A stretch of 64,000 bases of DNA from CAWFGW01 sp963849955 (GCA_963849955.1 CAWKJU010000017.1:118475-182474), one strand, 5' to 3'; numbered from the stretch's first letter, positions 43,861 to 52,847 are shown. A program made the numbers and translations. Notes: generated by a model not told the origin, from the sequence alone.

Positions 43861-45162
43861 TTACTTCCTCCAGCTTTTTCCTTTAAATATTTTCTTTTTC
43901 TTCTCTTTTTCTTCTCTTTCTTGGATTACAAACTTCTTTTCATGGAAGGCGCCCTTAAAAGTTGGATCAGCTTTTCGCTTGAAAAAGTCCAATTGCCGCT
44001 CGTTCTCAATGATTTCTGCTTTGGGAGTTTCTGGAACCACCACTTCTTTTGGCATTTTAGCCACAGTAATTTTTTGATTAATTATTTCTTCCACTAACTC
44101 TAAATGTTTTCGCTCTGCTTTGTTTGCGAATGAAATGGCTACACCATTTTTAAATGCCCGACCTGTTCGACCGATGCGGTGGACATATTCCTCGTAGAGA
44201 TAAGGAATTTCATAATTAAAAACATGAGAGACATCATCGATATCAATACCGCGAGCGGAAACATCTGTGGCTACCAGCACCTTTACTATACCATCCTCAA
44301 ACTCTTTCATGGCATTAATGCGCGAGTTTTGGCCTTTATTGGAATGAATGACTCGCATGCCGCCCTGAAACTTTCGCTTTAAATGATTATAAACCGTATC
44401 GGCCGATTTTTTTGAATTCACAAAAATCATCACTTTAGAAAACTCTTCTTTGTTAAGAAGGTATTCCATTAGGTTAAGTTTGGTGGCAATATTTTCAGTG
44501 TGATACACTGATTGTGTAATTGTTGTAGCAGCAGTCGCTTGAGGGGTAACTTCAATTCGTTCCGGGAATTTTAAAAACTCACCTGCCAATTTTTCTACTC
44601 GTTCATGAAAGGTAGCTGAGAACAATAAATTCTGTCGCTTTCGTGGTACAAATTCCAGAATGCTTCGGATTTGAGACATAAACCCCATATCCATAAGTCG
44701 ATCGGCTTCATCCATCACCATTGTTTTAATTTCTTTGGTAGGAAGCGCACCTCGTGAATAAATATCAATTAAACGACCAGGTGTAGCGATGATAATATCG
44801 GTGCCTTTTTTTATTTCTTCAATCTGCGCTTTTGGTCCAATTCCTCCATAGAGTGCTACACAGCGTAAGTCGGTATATTTAGCTAATTCCTGAATTTGTT
44901 CACGAATTTGAATGATGAGTTCTTTCGTAGGTGCTAAAATTAATGCACGAGGATTGTCAGAAGAAGCATAATTAAGTTTTCGGAGTATAGGTAAGAGATA
45001 AGCAGCTGTTTTACCGGTGCCAGTTTGAGCAATGCCCACCAAATCATGTCCAGCAAGAACTAGCGGAATAGCTTTTTCTTGAATTTCTGTGGTTTGATTC
45101 CATTTTAAATCGTCAATAGCATTAAGCAATTGACGATTAAGCTTTAAATCTTCGAAAGTCAT
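43861..45162 (-). CDS. DEAD-box RNA helicase (RhlE-like)
   Basis: 433 residues. Q motif GWNQTTEIQEKAIPL-like start (KWNQTTEIQEKAIP), AQTGTGKTAAYLLP, PTKELIIQI, TPGRLID, MDEADRLM, SAT, then VATDVSARGIDIDDV and HRIGRTGRAF. The C-terminal 60 residues are Lys-rich (EREEKEKKKKIFKGKSWRK), typical of RhlE/CsdA-like enzymes in ribosome assembly or cold response. The substrate is not determined. A minus-strand TATATTTG box (45167-45174) directly precedes the ATG. Confidence 0.94.
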   Translation of the reverse strand: MTFEDLKLNRQLLNAIDDLKWNQTTEIQEKAIPLVLAGHDLVGIAQTGTGKTAAYLLPILRKLNYASSDNPRALILAPTKELIIQIREQIQELAKYTDLRCVALYGGIGPKAQIEEIKKGTDIIIATPGRLIDIYSRGALPTKEIKTMVMDEADRLMDMGFMSQIRSILEFVPRKRQNLLFSATFHERVEKLAGEFLKFPERIEVTPQATAATTITQSVYHTENIATKLNLMEYLLNKEEFSKVMIFVNSKKSADTVYNHLKRKFQGGMRVIHSNKGQNSRINAMKEFEDGIVKVLVATDVSARGIDIDDVSHVFNYEIPYLYEEYVHRIGRTGRAFKNGVAISFANKAERKHLELVEEIINQKITVAKMPKEVVVPETPKAEIIENERQLDFFKRKADPTFKGAFHEKKFVIQEREEKEKKKKIFKGKSWRK

Positions 45163-45225
45163 AGTGCAAATATAGACAATCAGTTTTTAAGGATATGTTT
45201 TAATTGCTTTCCCTGACTTTTGGAA

Positions 45226-45256
45226 TTTGGCAAAGTGAAAGAAACACCTAATTTTG
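45226..45256 (+). promoter_or_regulatory. Bacteroidota-type promoter of pyrC
   Basis: TTTG, 19 bases, TAATTTTG. The -7 box ends 27 bases before the pyrC ATG. Confidence 0.6.
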
Positions 45257-45283
45257 AACTACATCATTTAACATGAATTGAAT

Positions 45284-46621
45284 ATGCCAACAATAAAAAT
45301 AATCAACGCTACAATAGTCAATGAAAACCAGATTTTTGATGCTGATGTATTCATCAAAAATGGTCGTATTGAAAAAATAGCTTCATCCATAGCTAATGGA
45401 GCGGATCAAATTATTGACGCTGCTGGGAAATACTTGTTACCAGGTTGTATTGATGATCAAGTACATTTTCGTGAACCAGGGTTAACACACAAAGGAACTA
45501 TTTATACAGAAGCACGTGCAGCAGTAGCCGGAGGAATCACTTCTTTTATGGAGATGCCAAACACCAATCCACAAGCGCTCACTCAAAAATTGTTGGAAGA
45601 TAAATACCAAATAGGCGCAAAAGACGCGTTGGCTAATTACTCCTTTTTTATGGGTGCTTCTAATGATAATATCGAGCAAGTACTCAAAACAAATAAAGAC
45701 AACGTCTGCGGAGTTAAAGTATTTATGGGTTCTTCCACTGGAAACATGTTAGTAGATAGCGAAAAAACGTTAAACAACATTTTTTCTCAAGTGGATATGC
45801 TTATTGCTACTCACTGTGAAGATGAAGCTACAATTCGAAGCAATTCAGAAAGATATAAAGCAGATTTTGGTGACGGGATGCCTATCAAATACCATCCAGA
45901 AATCCGAAGCGCAGAGGCGTGTTACATTTCTTCTTCAATGGCGGTGAACTTGGCAAAAAAACACAACACGCGCTTACATATTTTACATATTTCGACAGGG
46001 AAAGAAGTTGGCTTGTTTTCTAATGCTTTACCTTTGGCAGAAAAGCGAATCACATCCGAAGCGTGTATTCATCACTTATGGTTTAATGATACCGACTATG
46101 ATGATAACGGTACTTTTATCAAGTGGAACCCAGCAGTAAAGTCGGAACAGGATCGAAAAACTATCTTCCAAGGGGTTTTAGATGATCATATTGATATTAT
46201 TGCGACAGATCATGCACCACATACGTTAGAGGAAAAACAAAACAACTATTGGAATGCTCCTTCAGGTGGTCCTTTGGTACAACATGCGCTACCGGCAATG
46301 TTAGAGTTTTACCACCGAAAAGAAATTTCATTGGAGCATATTGTAAAAAAAATGTCCCACGACCCAGCGATATGTTTTCAAATCAAGGAGAGAGGATTTA
46401 TAAGGGAAGGGTACTGGGCAGATTTGGTATTGGTAGATTTGGATGATCAATGGCGTGTTACACAGAGCAATATATTATATAAATGTGGCTGGTCTCCTTT
46501 TGAAGGAACGAATTTCAAATCGAAAGTGACGCATACGATTGTATCTGGAAACTTGGTTTATAACCAAGGAACCTTTGACGAATCCACAAGAGGGCAGCGC
46601 TTATTGTTTGATAGATTATAA
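45284..46621 (+). CDS. pyrC: Dihydroorotase
   Basis: Third step of de novo pyrimidine synthesis, cyclising carbamoyl-aspartate. 445 residues from the ATG at 45284 (TTG at 45278 ignored). PGCIDDQVHFREPGLTHKGT is the zinc-site block; the first His of the usual HxH is Gln, as in other Bacteroidota dihydroorotases of this class (e.g. the Porphyromonas type). KVFMGSSTGNM follows and DHAPHTLEEK is the late metal block. The last residues (STRGQRLLFDRL) are family-typical. Promoter at 45226-45256. Confidence 0.93.
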   Translation: MPTIKIINATIVNENQIFDADVFIKNGRIEKIASSIANGADQIIDAAGKYLLPGCIDDQVHFREPGLTHKGTIYTEARAAVAGGITSFMEMPNTNPQALTQKLLEDKYQIGAKDALANYSFFMGASNDNIEQVLKTNKDNVCGVKVFMGSSTGNMLVDSEKTLNNIFSQVDMLIATHCEDEATIRSNSERYKADFGDGMPIKYHPEIRSAEACYISSSMAVNLAKKHNTRLHILHISTGKEVGLFSNALPLAEKRITSEACIHHLWFNDTDYDDNGTFIKWNPAVKSEQDRKTIFQGVLDDHIDIIATDHAPHTLEEKQNNYWNAPSGGPLVQHALPAMLEFYHRKEISLEHIVKKMSHDPAICFQIKERGFIREGYWADLVLVDLDDQWRVTQSNILYKCGWSPFEGTNFKSKVTHTIVSGNLVYNQGTFDESTRGQRLLFDRL

Positions 46622-46638
46622 CAAACACTAAAAATTAG

Positions 46639-46669
46639 TTGCAAAACTACAACTGGACTATTACTTTTG
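46639..46669 (+). promoter_or_regulatory. Promoter of tRNA-His
   Basis: TTG, 20 bases, TACTTTTG; the -7 box ends 13 bases before the tRNA 5' end. Confidence 0.6.
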
Positions 46670-46682
46670 CAGTCCTTAAAAT

Positions 46683-46760
46683 GGTGATTGTAGCTCAGCT
46701 GGTTAGAGCATCGGTTTGTGGTACCGAGGGTCGTGGGTTCGAACCCCATCATTCACCCCA
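46683..46760 (+). tRNA. tRNA-His (anticodon GTG), CCA encoded
   Basis: A cloverleaf with D arm GCTCAGCTGGTTAGAGC, anticodon stem CGGTT/ACCGAG region with loop TTGTGGT (anticodon GTG), and T arm GTGGGTTCGAACCCCAT. The extra G at position -1 pairs with discriminator C, the tRNA-His mark. One T-T mismatch is seen in the acceptor stem. CCA is encoded. Confidence 0.95.
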
Positions 46761-46796
46761 AAAAGCTTCGCAGAAATGTGAAGCTTTTTTTATTTT
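46761..46796 (+). terminator. Terminator after tRNA-His
   Basis: AAAAGCTTC, loop, GAAGCTTTT and then TTTATTTTT on the plus strand. Confidence 0.85.
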
Positions 46797-46867
46797 TAAT
46801 TTAAAAATATGCGATCTCAAAACCCTTGGTTTTTCCTTTAAATCTTAAAAAAAATTAAATTTAATGC

Positions 46868-46899
46868 ATAAAAAAAGCCCCACAGAAATGCGAGGCTTT
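46868..46899 (-). terminator. Terminator after tRNA-Val
   Basis: On the minus strand AAAGCCTCGC and GTGGGGCTTT form a 10-bp stem using G-U pairs, followed by T7. It lies 8 bases after the tRNA 3' end. Confidence 0.8.
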
Positions 46900-46906
46900 G
46901 TTTGTG

Positions 46907-46981
46907 TGGGCAATGAGAGATTCGAACTCCCGACCCCCTCGGTGTAAACGAGGTGCTCTGAACCAGCTGAGCTAATTGCCC
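46907..46981 (-). tRNA. tRNA-Val (anticodon TAC)
   Basis: GGGCAAT acceptor arm pairs with ATTGCCC; D arm TAGCTCAGCTGGTTCAGAGC; anticodon stem CCTCG/CGAGG with loop TTTACAC (anticodon TAC); T arm GGAGTTCGAATCTC. The CCA end is not encoded (genomic A followed by CAC). It is transcribed towards tRNA-His, with both terminators in between. Confidence 0.95.
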
Positions 46982-46998
46982 TTGTTGTTAAGGGAGTG

Positions 46999-47029
46999 CA
47001 AACATATTCGCTTTTTTTTTAATTGCAAA
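46999..47029 (-). promoter_or_regulatory. Promoter of tRNA-Val
   Basis: Minus strand TTTG, 19 bases, TATGTTTG, an exact TAnnTTTG match. The -7 box is 17 bases from the tRNA 5' end. Confidence 0.65.
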
Positions 47030-47081
47030 ACAAAACTTAAAGAAATATTTCCGCTTTCTTTCGTTTTCTTGTTATCAGATA

Positions 47082-49616
47082 ATGATAACTTTATCTATTG
47101 TGTGGAATAAGGTACTAAAATCGCTCAAATTTCTTTTCTTCTTTTTCCTAATCCTAGGTCTAAGTATCGGGTTATTAGCCTATTATAACAAAGACAAAAT
47201 TTTGCTCGCCTTTCAAAATAAGGCTAACGACTATCTACAAACTGAGGTGAAAGTCGACAAAATAGATTTAGATTTTTATCATCACTTCCCGCAAATTTCT
47301 ATTCAGCTGGATAACCCCTTAATTTTTGATGCCATTGAAGGTAGCACTGACACCTTTTTAGTCGCCAGCAACATCAACCTTTCTTTGGATTTATTAGAAC
47401 TTATTCGCGGTGAATATTCCGTTAACCGTGTTTCCATTGAAAATGCGCGCATCAAAATTAAAATTGATGAATCTGGGAATAACAACTACACCATCTTTAA
47501 GTCCAACGCCACAGAAAAAGATACTTCGTTTCAATTCAACCTTGAAAAGGTGTTGCTCTCGAATGTCGCCCTCGAATACATCGATCAGCGGATTAACAAT
47601 AACCACTCCGTGCTGGCGAAGGAATTAGAAGCCTCGTTAAGTGTGTCAGACAAACGCATTAAAATTGATTTGTTAGGGGACCTTTATTCTGATCATATTG
47701 GAATTCGGGGCGAACGGTACTTAAAACAAAAAGCGGTGGCACTGGATTGTAATTTAGCATTCCTGTCGGACTCGCGGGAGTTAGTGATTAGTCCGTCAAC
47801 CATAAAAATTGGTGCTTCTGCTTTCTCCATTTCAGGGGTTTACATCAACAATGAGCACAACACCACAGATATTCACATTGAAGGGGACAACACCAACATA
47901 CAAACGATTGTCGCTCTTTTACCGAATGACATTGCTACAAAACTAAATGAATACCAAAGTGAAGGCAATGTGTTTTTTAGCGGAGACATCAAAGGCAACA
48001 TCAGCAAACAGGAGTCACCTCAGATAACGTGTGATTTTGGTTTTAAAAATGCTTCGTTTTATCATCCTGCCACCAAGCAGTCCATCAACAACGCTACACT
48101 CACCGGGCGCTATTCTAATGGCGAACAACGGAATCTTTCAACTTCATTTATCGACTTAAAAGATGTTTCGGGGTCCATCGGTTCGGGTAGCTTTAACGGA
48201 AATTTTAATTACCGGAATTTTGAATCGCCCTATTTGAAAATGAACCTGCATGCCAACCTCGATTTTTCACGAATCATGTTGATGTATCCAGTAAAAGAAA
48301 TTGCTTCCCCTTCGGGCATCTTTCGCATACAGGCCAACTTTGATGGTTCACTGCATGACCTGCGAACCAATACCCATAAAGTAAGAAGCAGTGGTTCATT
48401 TGATATTCAAAAAGTAGGGTTTCTGTGGGTTCCCAATAAACTAAAAGTGCAAAACCTTGATGGTAACTTTTTGTTTAACAACAGCGATCTGGGCATTACT
48501 GCGTTTAGTGGAAAAGTGGGCAACAGTGATTTTTCACTTTCAGGCTTCTTTAAAAACTTTGTGGCTTACCTCTTTGTAGATAATGTCAACTTAAAAATGG
48601 AGGCAGGCATTGAAAGCAACATGCTTGACTTGGATGAACTCTTAAGTTCTGATAACACGGTGAGCACAGACAAAAACAACTACCGTTTTAACCTGTCGCC
48701 AAAACTTTCATTTGACATTGACTGCCATGTGAAAAACTTAAAATTTAGACACTTGACGGGTAATAACATCGGTAAAAATCTTATTGGCGATTTACATTTA
48801 TACGATCAAAGGCTCACCTTCAACAGCATTAAGTTTGATTTGGCTGGTGGCCGCATCAGTAGTCATGGGTTTGTGAATGTGCAAGACACGGCCAACTACA
48901 AAGCACACATCACAGGTAATGTTGAAACGGTGCAAGTAGATCGTTTCTTTGATATCTTTGAAAACTTTGGTCAAACTTTTATCACTGAAAAAAACTTATC
49001 GGGAACGGTTTCTGCCGATTTTGACACCAAATTATTTTTTAACAATCAGTTAGTCTTTGATAGCGATCAGTTATTGGGAGATTTACACATTAGCATTGAG
49101 AATGGTAAGTTGATGAACCTGGCACCACTTGAAGAAATGGGGTTTTTTATGCGAACAAAAAACTATGATAAATATTTAAAAAACAGCAACCTGTCTGACA
49201 TTTCGTTTTCTACTTTAAAAAATAGCATACACATTGAAAATCGAAAAATGGTGATTCCTGAAATGGAAATTAAGTCCAGCTCAGCTGACTTTACCATCCG
49301 CGGCACGCACTCTTTTAATAATGAAATTGATTATTATGTCTCGGTACCGCTAATTAACTACCAAAAAAGAGCAGATCGAGAGGACCGTGGTATCAACCGA
49401 AATAACGATACGGGTGAGTTTTATCTACACATGCAATTGGTGGGCACAGTAGAAAATTTTGAGATCAACATCGATAAAAAAGAAACAATTGAAAGTGCAA
49501 AGGAGAAAATCGGCAATGAAATTCAAAATTTGGTTAAACCCGATGACGATGAGATCAACTACATTCAAATAGACATTGAAGACACCACCAATATGATTGA
49601 TTTCGATGATTTATAG
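47082..49616 (+). CDS. AsmA-family inner-membrane protein
   Basis: 844 residues: a short cytoplasmic start, one transmembrane helix (about 14-34, LKFLFFFFLILGLSIGLLAY) and a long periplasmic chain of beta strands with the AsmA start VKVDKIDLDFYHHFPQISIQ and a C-terminal AsmA-like block (EEMGFFMRTKNYDKYLKNSN; FTIRGTHSFNNEIDYYVSVP). AsmA-like proteins are thought to form lipid-conducting bridges between membranes. No orthologue name can be assigned. Its 3' end overlaps the following DUF547 lipoprotein by 11 bases. Confidence 0.88.
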   Translation: MITLSIVWNKVLKSLKFLFFFFLILGLSIGLLAYYNKDKILLAFQNKANDYLQTEVKVDKIDLDFYHHFPQISIQLDNPLIFDAIEGSTDTFLVASNINLSLDLLELIRGEYSVNRVSIENARIKIKIDESGNNNYTIFKSNATEKDTSFQFNLEKVLLSNVALEYIDQRINNNHSVLAKELEASLSVSDKRIKIDLLGDLYSDHIGIRGERYLKQKAVALDCNLAFLSDSRELVISPSTIKIGASAFSISGVYINNEHNTTDIHIEGDNTNIQTIVALLPNDIATKLNEYQSEGNVFFSGDIKGNISKQESPQITCDFGFKNASFYHPATKQSINNATLTGRYSNGEQRNLSTSFIDLKDVSGSIGSGSFNGNFNYRNFESPYLKMNLHANLDFSRIMLMYPVKEIASPSGIFRIQANFDGSLHDLRTNTHKVRSSGSFDIQKVGFLWVPNKLKVQNLDGNFLFNNSDLGITAFSGKVGNSDFSLSGFFKNFVAYLFVDNVNLKMEAGIESNMLDLDELLSSDNTVSTDKNNYRFNLSPKLSFDIDCHVKNLKFRHLTGNNIGKNLIGDLHLYDQRLTFNSIKFDLAGGRISSHGFVNVQDTANYKAHITGNVETVQVDRFFDIFENFGQTFITEKNLSGTVSADFDTKLFFNNQLVFDSDQLLGDLHISIENGKLMNLAPLEEMGFFMRTKNYDKYLKNSNLSDISFSTLKNSIHIENRKMVIPEMEIKSSSADFTIRGTHSFNNEIDYYVSVPLINYQKRADREDRGINRNNDTGEFYLHMQLVGTVENFEINIDKKETIESAKEKIGNEIQNLVKPDDDEINYIQIDIEDTTNMIDFDDL

Positions 49617-50373
49617 GTACTCGTTAATTTTGTGGGTAACACTTTTTAGTTGTACATCAAATCCCGAATTATATTCTGAAGAAAAAACAGCCGTACCTAA
49701 TCATGCTGTATTTTCTAGACTGCTTCAAACGTATGTAGACTCCACAGGAATGGTCGATTACAAAAAATTTTTAGCCGAAAAAGATACGCTGGAGTACTAT
49801 TTAATGACCTTAGACTCTTTTCCACCCAATGAAAATTGGTCTGTGGATGAACAAAAAGCCTACTGGATCAATGCCTATAATGCCGCGACCATTGGGCTAA
49901 TTTTAGAAAATTACCCAATTAAAAGCATTCGGGACTTGCATCCGACACCATACATTCCTTTTGTGAATACCGTCTGGCACATTCAACACATTACCATTGG
50001 CGGGAAAAAAGGTTCACTGGATCAAATTGAACACGAAATTCTTCGTCCACGCTTTAATGACCCACGCGTGCATTTTGCGATTAATTGTGCTTCAATGTCT
50101 TGTCCCCGCTTGAGAAATGAAGCTTACACTGCGGATCAACTAGAAAAGCAGTTAATCGAACAAACGACCGCGTTTATAAATAACCCTAATAAAAATATCC
50201 TTACTGCACGTGACATAAAAATCTCCCCAATATTTAATTGGTTCGCAGACGACTTTAAGGAAAATGGCACCATCATTCAATTTCTAAACACCTATAGCGA
50301 AGTAGAAATTGACGACCAAGCCATCATTTCCTACAGAGAATATGATTGGAGCTTAAATACTACAAAGCATTAA
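49606..50373 (+). CDS. DUF547 lipoprotein
   Basis: 255 residues from the ATG at 49606 inside the asmA-like 3' end. Lipobox SLILWVTLFSC; the DUF547 blocks follow: YWINAYNAATIGLILENYPI, HFAINCASMSCPRLRNEAYT and FNWFADDFKENG. The conserved Cys pair of NCASMSCP is present. DUF547 proteins lack a defined activity. It is operonic with the AsmA-like gene and convergent with a second DUF547 gene, the stops overlapping by 14 bases. Confidence 0.88.
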   Translation: MIYRYSLILWVTLFSCTSNPELYSEEKTAVPNHAVFSRLLQTYVDSTGMVDYKKFLAEKDTLEYYLMTLDSFPPNENWSVDEQKAYWINAYNAATIGLILENYPIKSIRDLHPTPYIPFVNTVWHIQHITIGGKKGSLDQIEHEILRPRFNDPRVHFAINCASMSCPRLRNEAYTADQLEKQLIEQTTAFINNPNKNILTARDIKISPIFNWFADDFKENGTIIQFLNTYSEVEIDDQAIISYREYDWSLNTTKH

Positions 50374-51082
50374 GTTGCCAGTTGTAGGGATAAAAATCTA
50401 CTTTGAGGGCGTTATTAATTTTATCCGTTCTGTATTTATTTAAGAAAGTAATATAATCCTGATTGTTATCTGTTGAGATAAAATCACCCCTATACCATTT
50501 AAAAATTTCAGAGAGTAGTACCAATTTTGAACTAGTTTTCACACGAATAAAGTCAGGGTCGTTCAATGCTTTTTTTGTTTGCATTTCCAATTGGCTTTCT
50601 AGTTTGTCGGGCGTATAAGCAAAGTTCGTGATTTGGGGACAACCTTTTGCCGCACACACCAACACAAAATGTAATCGGGCATCGTTATATTCTTTGCGCA
50701 GCTTCTCGTTCTCAATGTCGTTTAAGGTCAAGTATTCCTCGGCAATTTTATGCTTCTTTTTATCAAAAAAACCGTCAATATCGAGTGGTGATTTAACTGG
50801 GTATTGCTTTACAACCGCATTAATCACTAAAACATTATAGGCATTGATGTAAAAAGCTTCTGTTCGCACATTAGCCGATTTACCCACCGGCATGTCCTCG
50901 ATTTGGTCGACAAGGTTTTGCATATCCGTTTTATTGGCTTTCACTCCAGCATAATTCACTAACCCACTTTTTACATATTTTTTCATAAAGGCATCGGTAT
51001 CCTCAAAAAATTGATCAAGTTTTGTAGCTTTCGAAAAAATGAAAATGAACACAAAACTTAAGGTTAAACTATATTTTTTCAT
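50360..51082 (-). CDS. DUF547 exported protein (paralogue)
   Basis: 240 residues with a signal peptide (MKKYSLTLSFVFIFIFSKA). Same domain as the preceding gene: FYINAYNVLVINAVVKQYPV, HFVLVCAAKGCPQITNFAYT and EIFKWYRGDFIST. The two paralogues are tail to tail, and the overlap encodes the end of both (YDWSLNTTKH and YNWQLNAL). They are clearly diverged, so the pair is not a recent duplication. Confidence 0.87.
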   Translation of the reverse strand: MKKYSLTLSFVFIFIFSKATKLDQFFEDTDAFMKKYVKSGLVNYAGVKANKTDMQNLVDQIEDMPVGKSANVRTEAFYINAYNVLVINAVVKQYPVKSPLDIDGFFDKKKHKIAEEYLTLNDIENEKLRKEYNDARLHFVLVCAAKGCPQITNFAYTPDKLESQLEMQTKKALNDPDFIRVKTSSKLVLLSEIFKWYRGDFISTDNNQDYITFLNKYRTDKINNALKVDFYPYNWQLNAL

Positions 51083-51294
51083 GTGGTGGAGTTAAATTTT
51101 TATTTTACAAGTTATCAATTGTAGACAATATTCATACCCATTCTTATAAATCAAAGGGTAATGAATCACAAATAAAGCTTTGTCCCTAACAGGACAAAAT
51201 TATAGCGAATAAACATACAAAATAGCTAGCTTTCACCGGTAGACTTTAAAAAACAGCACATTTTTGTTTTACGTTGATTTACAGTTGGTTATTG

Positions 51295-51343
51295 TTTGTT
51301 GATTGGATATACTAGATAGATTTTTTAATTTATGTACGCACAT
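51295..51343 (+). promoter_or_regulatory. Promoter and putative LacI-type operator upstream of the regulator gene
   Basis: TTTG (51295), 18 bases, TAGATTTT, then ATGTACGCACAT (51332-51343), a 12-base near-palindrome with a central CG as in LacI-family operators (one mismatched pair). It overlaps the expected transcription start, which suits autorepression. Confidence 0.4.
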
Positions 51344-51366
51344 CAATTATTGAGGAAAAAACAACG

Positions 51367-52455
51367 GTGAAAGAAAAAAGTAGCAAGCCAGTAGGCATTA
51401 AAGCCTTAGCAAAATTAGCAAACGTTTCAATAGGCACCATTGATCGTGTATTACATGATCGTCCAGGTGTTTCTCCTAAAACTAAGGACCGCGTAAAAAA
51501 AATAATTGAAGAAGTAGGCTATAACCCTAACCCCTTAGCCAGACGATTAGCTAGCTTTAATACGACCTATACAATAGCCGTTATACTTCCTGAAAAAAGT
51601 GAATTTAACCCATATTGGGGTCAACATTTACTAGGTATTGAAAAAGTTTTAGCTCAGGTAAACTTATTCGGTGTGGAAGTCGAGCCAATATTCTTTGATC
51701 TTAATAAAGAAGCATCTTTTGCTGCCGCTACCGAAAAAGTATTGGAAAACCATTATGATGCTATCGTTTTAGCGCCACTTTTCCGAAAACGCTCTTTGGC
51801 CTTTGCTGATGAATGTACCGAAAAAAATATTCCATTAGTTTGCATTGATACTGATTTAGATCATCCACAAAAGCTTTCTTTTATTGGTCAGGATTCTTAT
51901 CAAAGCGGTTTTTTAGCTGGAAAAATTATTAGCTGGAAGCTATTAGAGGATCAGAAAGTACTTGTTTGTCATCTTGAGTATGCTGATGAATTACCTGAAA
52001 ACTTAAAAAAACGAGAAGAGGGATTACGTAATTATTTAATAGAGGAGGCAAAAATTTCTGCTGATCAATTAATTCGTTTAGAGGTAGATACGAAAGCAAC
52101 CTCGTCAATCACAAGTCAAATTCAAGATGTGATTACTAAAAATAAAACAATTAAATGCCTCTTCATTCCTAATGCCCAATGTTTCCTTGCTGTTGCCAGT
52201 CTGACTGAAAAGCAAAAAAAGGATATTTTTATTGTGGCCTACGATCTTATTGATGAAAACATTTTTTTATTAAAGGACGGAATTGTAGACGTATTAATTA
52301 GTCAAAAGCCAGCCGAACAATGTCATAAAGCAATTACAATATTGTATGAAAAACTTATTGCAAAAAAAGCAGTGTCTTCACGGTTAAATATGCCTGTTGA
52401 TATAATCGTAAAAGAAAATATCGACTATTATTTACAAGAAAACCAACAGCTTTAA
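51367..52455 (+). CDS. LacI-family transcriptional regulator
   Basis: 362 residues, GTG start. N-terminal HTH GIKALAKLANVSIGTIDRVL with hinge region PNPLARRLAS (about 8-62), then a type 1 periplasmic-binding-like sensor domain (about 70-350) with IAVILPEKSEFNPYWGQHLL and the sugar-pocket-like SFIGQDSYQSGFLAG. Such regulators in Bacteroidota typically bind a sugar. No sugar-utilisation genes lie next to it, so its regulon is elsewhere. It stands alone between the DUF547 gene and RluA-type gene. Confidence 0.92.
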   Translation: MKEKSSKPVGIKALAKLANVSIGTIDRVLHDRPGVSPKTKDRVKKIIEEVGYNPNPLARRLASFNTTYTIAVILPEKSEFNPYWGQHLLGIEKVLAQVNLFGVEVEPIFFDLNKEASFAAATEKVLENHYDAIVLAPLFRKRSLAFADECTEKNIPLVCIDTDLDHPQKLSFIGQDSYQSGFLAGKIISWKLLEDQKVLVCHLEYADELPENLKKREEGLRNYLIEEAKISADQLIRLEVDTKATSSITSQIQDVITKNKTIKCLFIPNAQCFLAVASLTEKQKKDIFIVAYDLIDENIFLLKDGIVDVLISQKPAEQCHKAITILYEKLIAKKAVSSRLNMPVDIIVKENIDYYLQENQQL

Positions 52456-52461
52456 ACTGGA

Positions 52462-52502
52462 AGGATTTATAAAAGGGCTCCCATTGCCCTTTTATAAATC
52501 CT
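52462..52502 (+). terminator. 17-bp perfect hairpin after the LacI-type gene
   Basis: AGGATTTATAAAAGGGC, loop TCCCATT and the exact inverse arm, starting 6 bases after the stop. There is no T-tract afterwards, so termination is less certain than stability or regulation of the transcript end. Confidence 0.55.
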
Positions 52503-52700
52503 CCCTTGTGGGTATTGTCCATCCACAAGCCGTAATTCTCTCGTCTCACTCCTTAACAAATTGTTGAAAACCCTTAAGCATATGAAAATCAACAAAATCG
52601 TCACAAACATTATTATTAACTGAACGCATGGAGATAACCGTTAAACTCAAAATTAAGCATTAGCACACCCTTTAACTTTTTCAGTAAGCACTAAAAAGAA
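52503..52700. other. Gene-free stretch downstream of the LacI-type gene
   Basis: No coding frame with support. Nothing beyond the flanking hairpins. Confidence 0.4.
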
Positions 52701-52760
52701 AAACCCGCAGACATTATGGTTTGGGAACCTGTCTGCGGGCTTTATATCAACCAGCTATGT
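52697..52760 (-). terminator. Terminator with upstream ACATAGCTGGTTGA motif (element 2)
   Basis: Minus strand: the motif (52747-52760), 7 bases, then a hairpin with arms CCCGCAGAC and GTCTGCGGG, a loop with GGTTCCCAAACC, then TTTTTCTTTTT. It is about 88 bases after the RluA-type stop. It matches element 1 (43747-43811) in motif, TCCCAA loop and layout. Confidence 0.75.
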
Positions 52761-52847
52761 GATACAAATATGCGTGTTTGAACATACATATTTATTTTAT
52801 TTAGATGAAATACCTTAAAGACAGGATGAATAACCACTTTTTGTTGC

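Noticed and set aside
45284..45500. Lost zinc ligand in dihydroorotase (DDQVHFR instead of DxHVHxR)
   Set aside because: Gln at this place is usual in the Bacteroidota class, so not a defect.
46558..46848. Short ORFs on both strands over tRNA-His
   Set aside because: They are read through the tRNA gene and its terminator.
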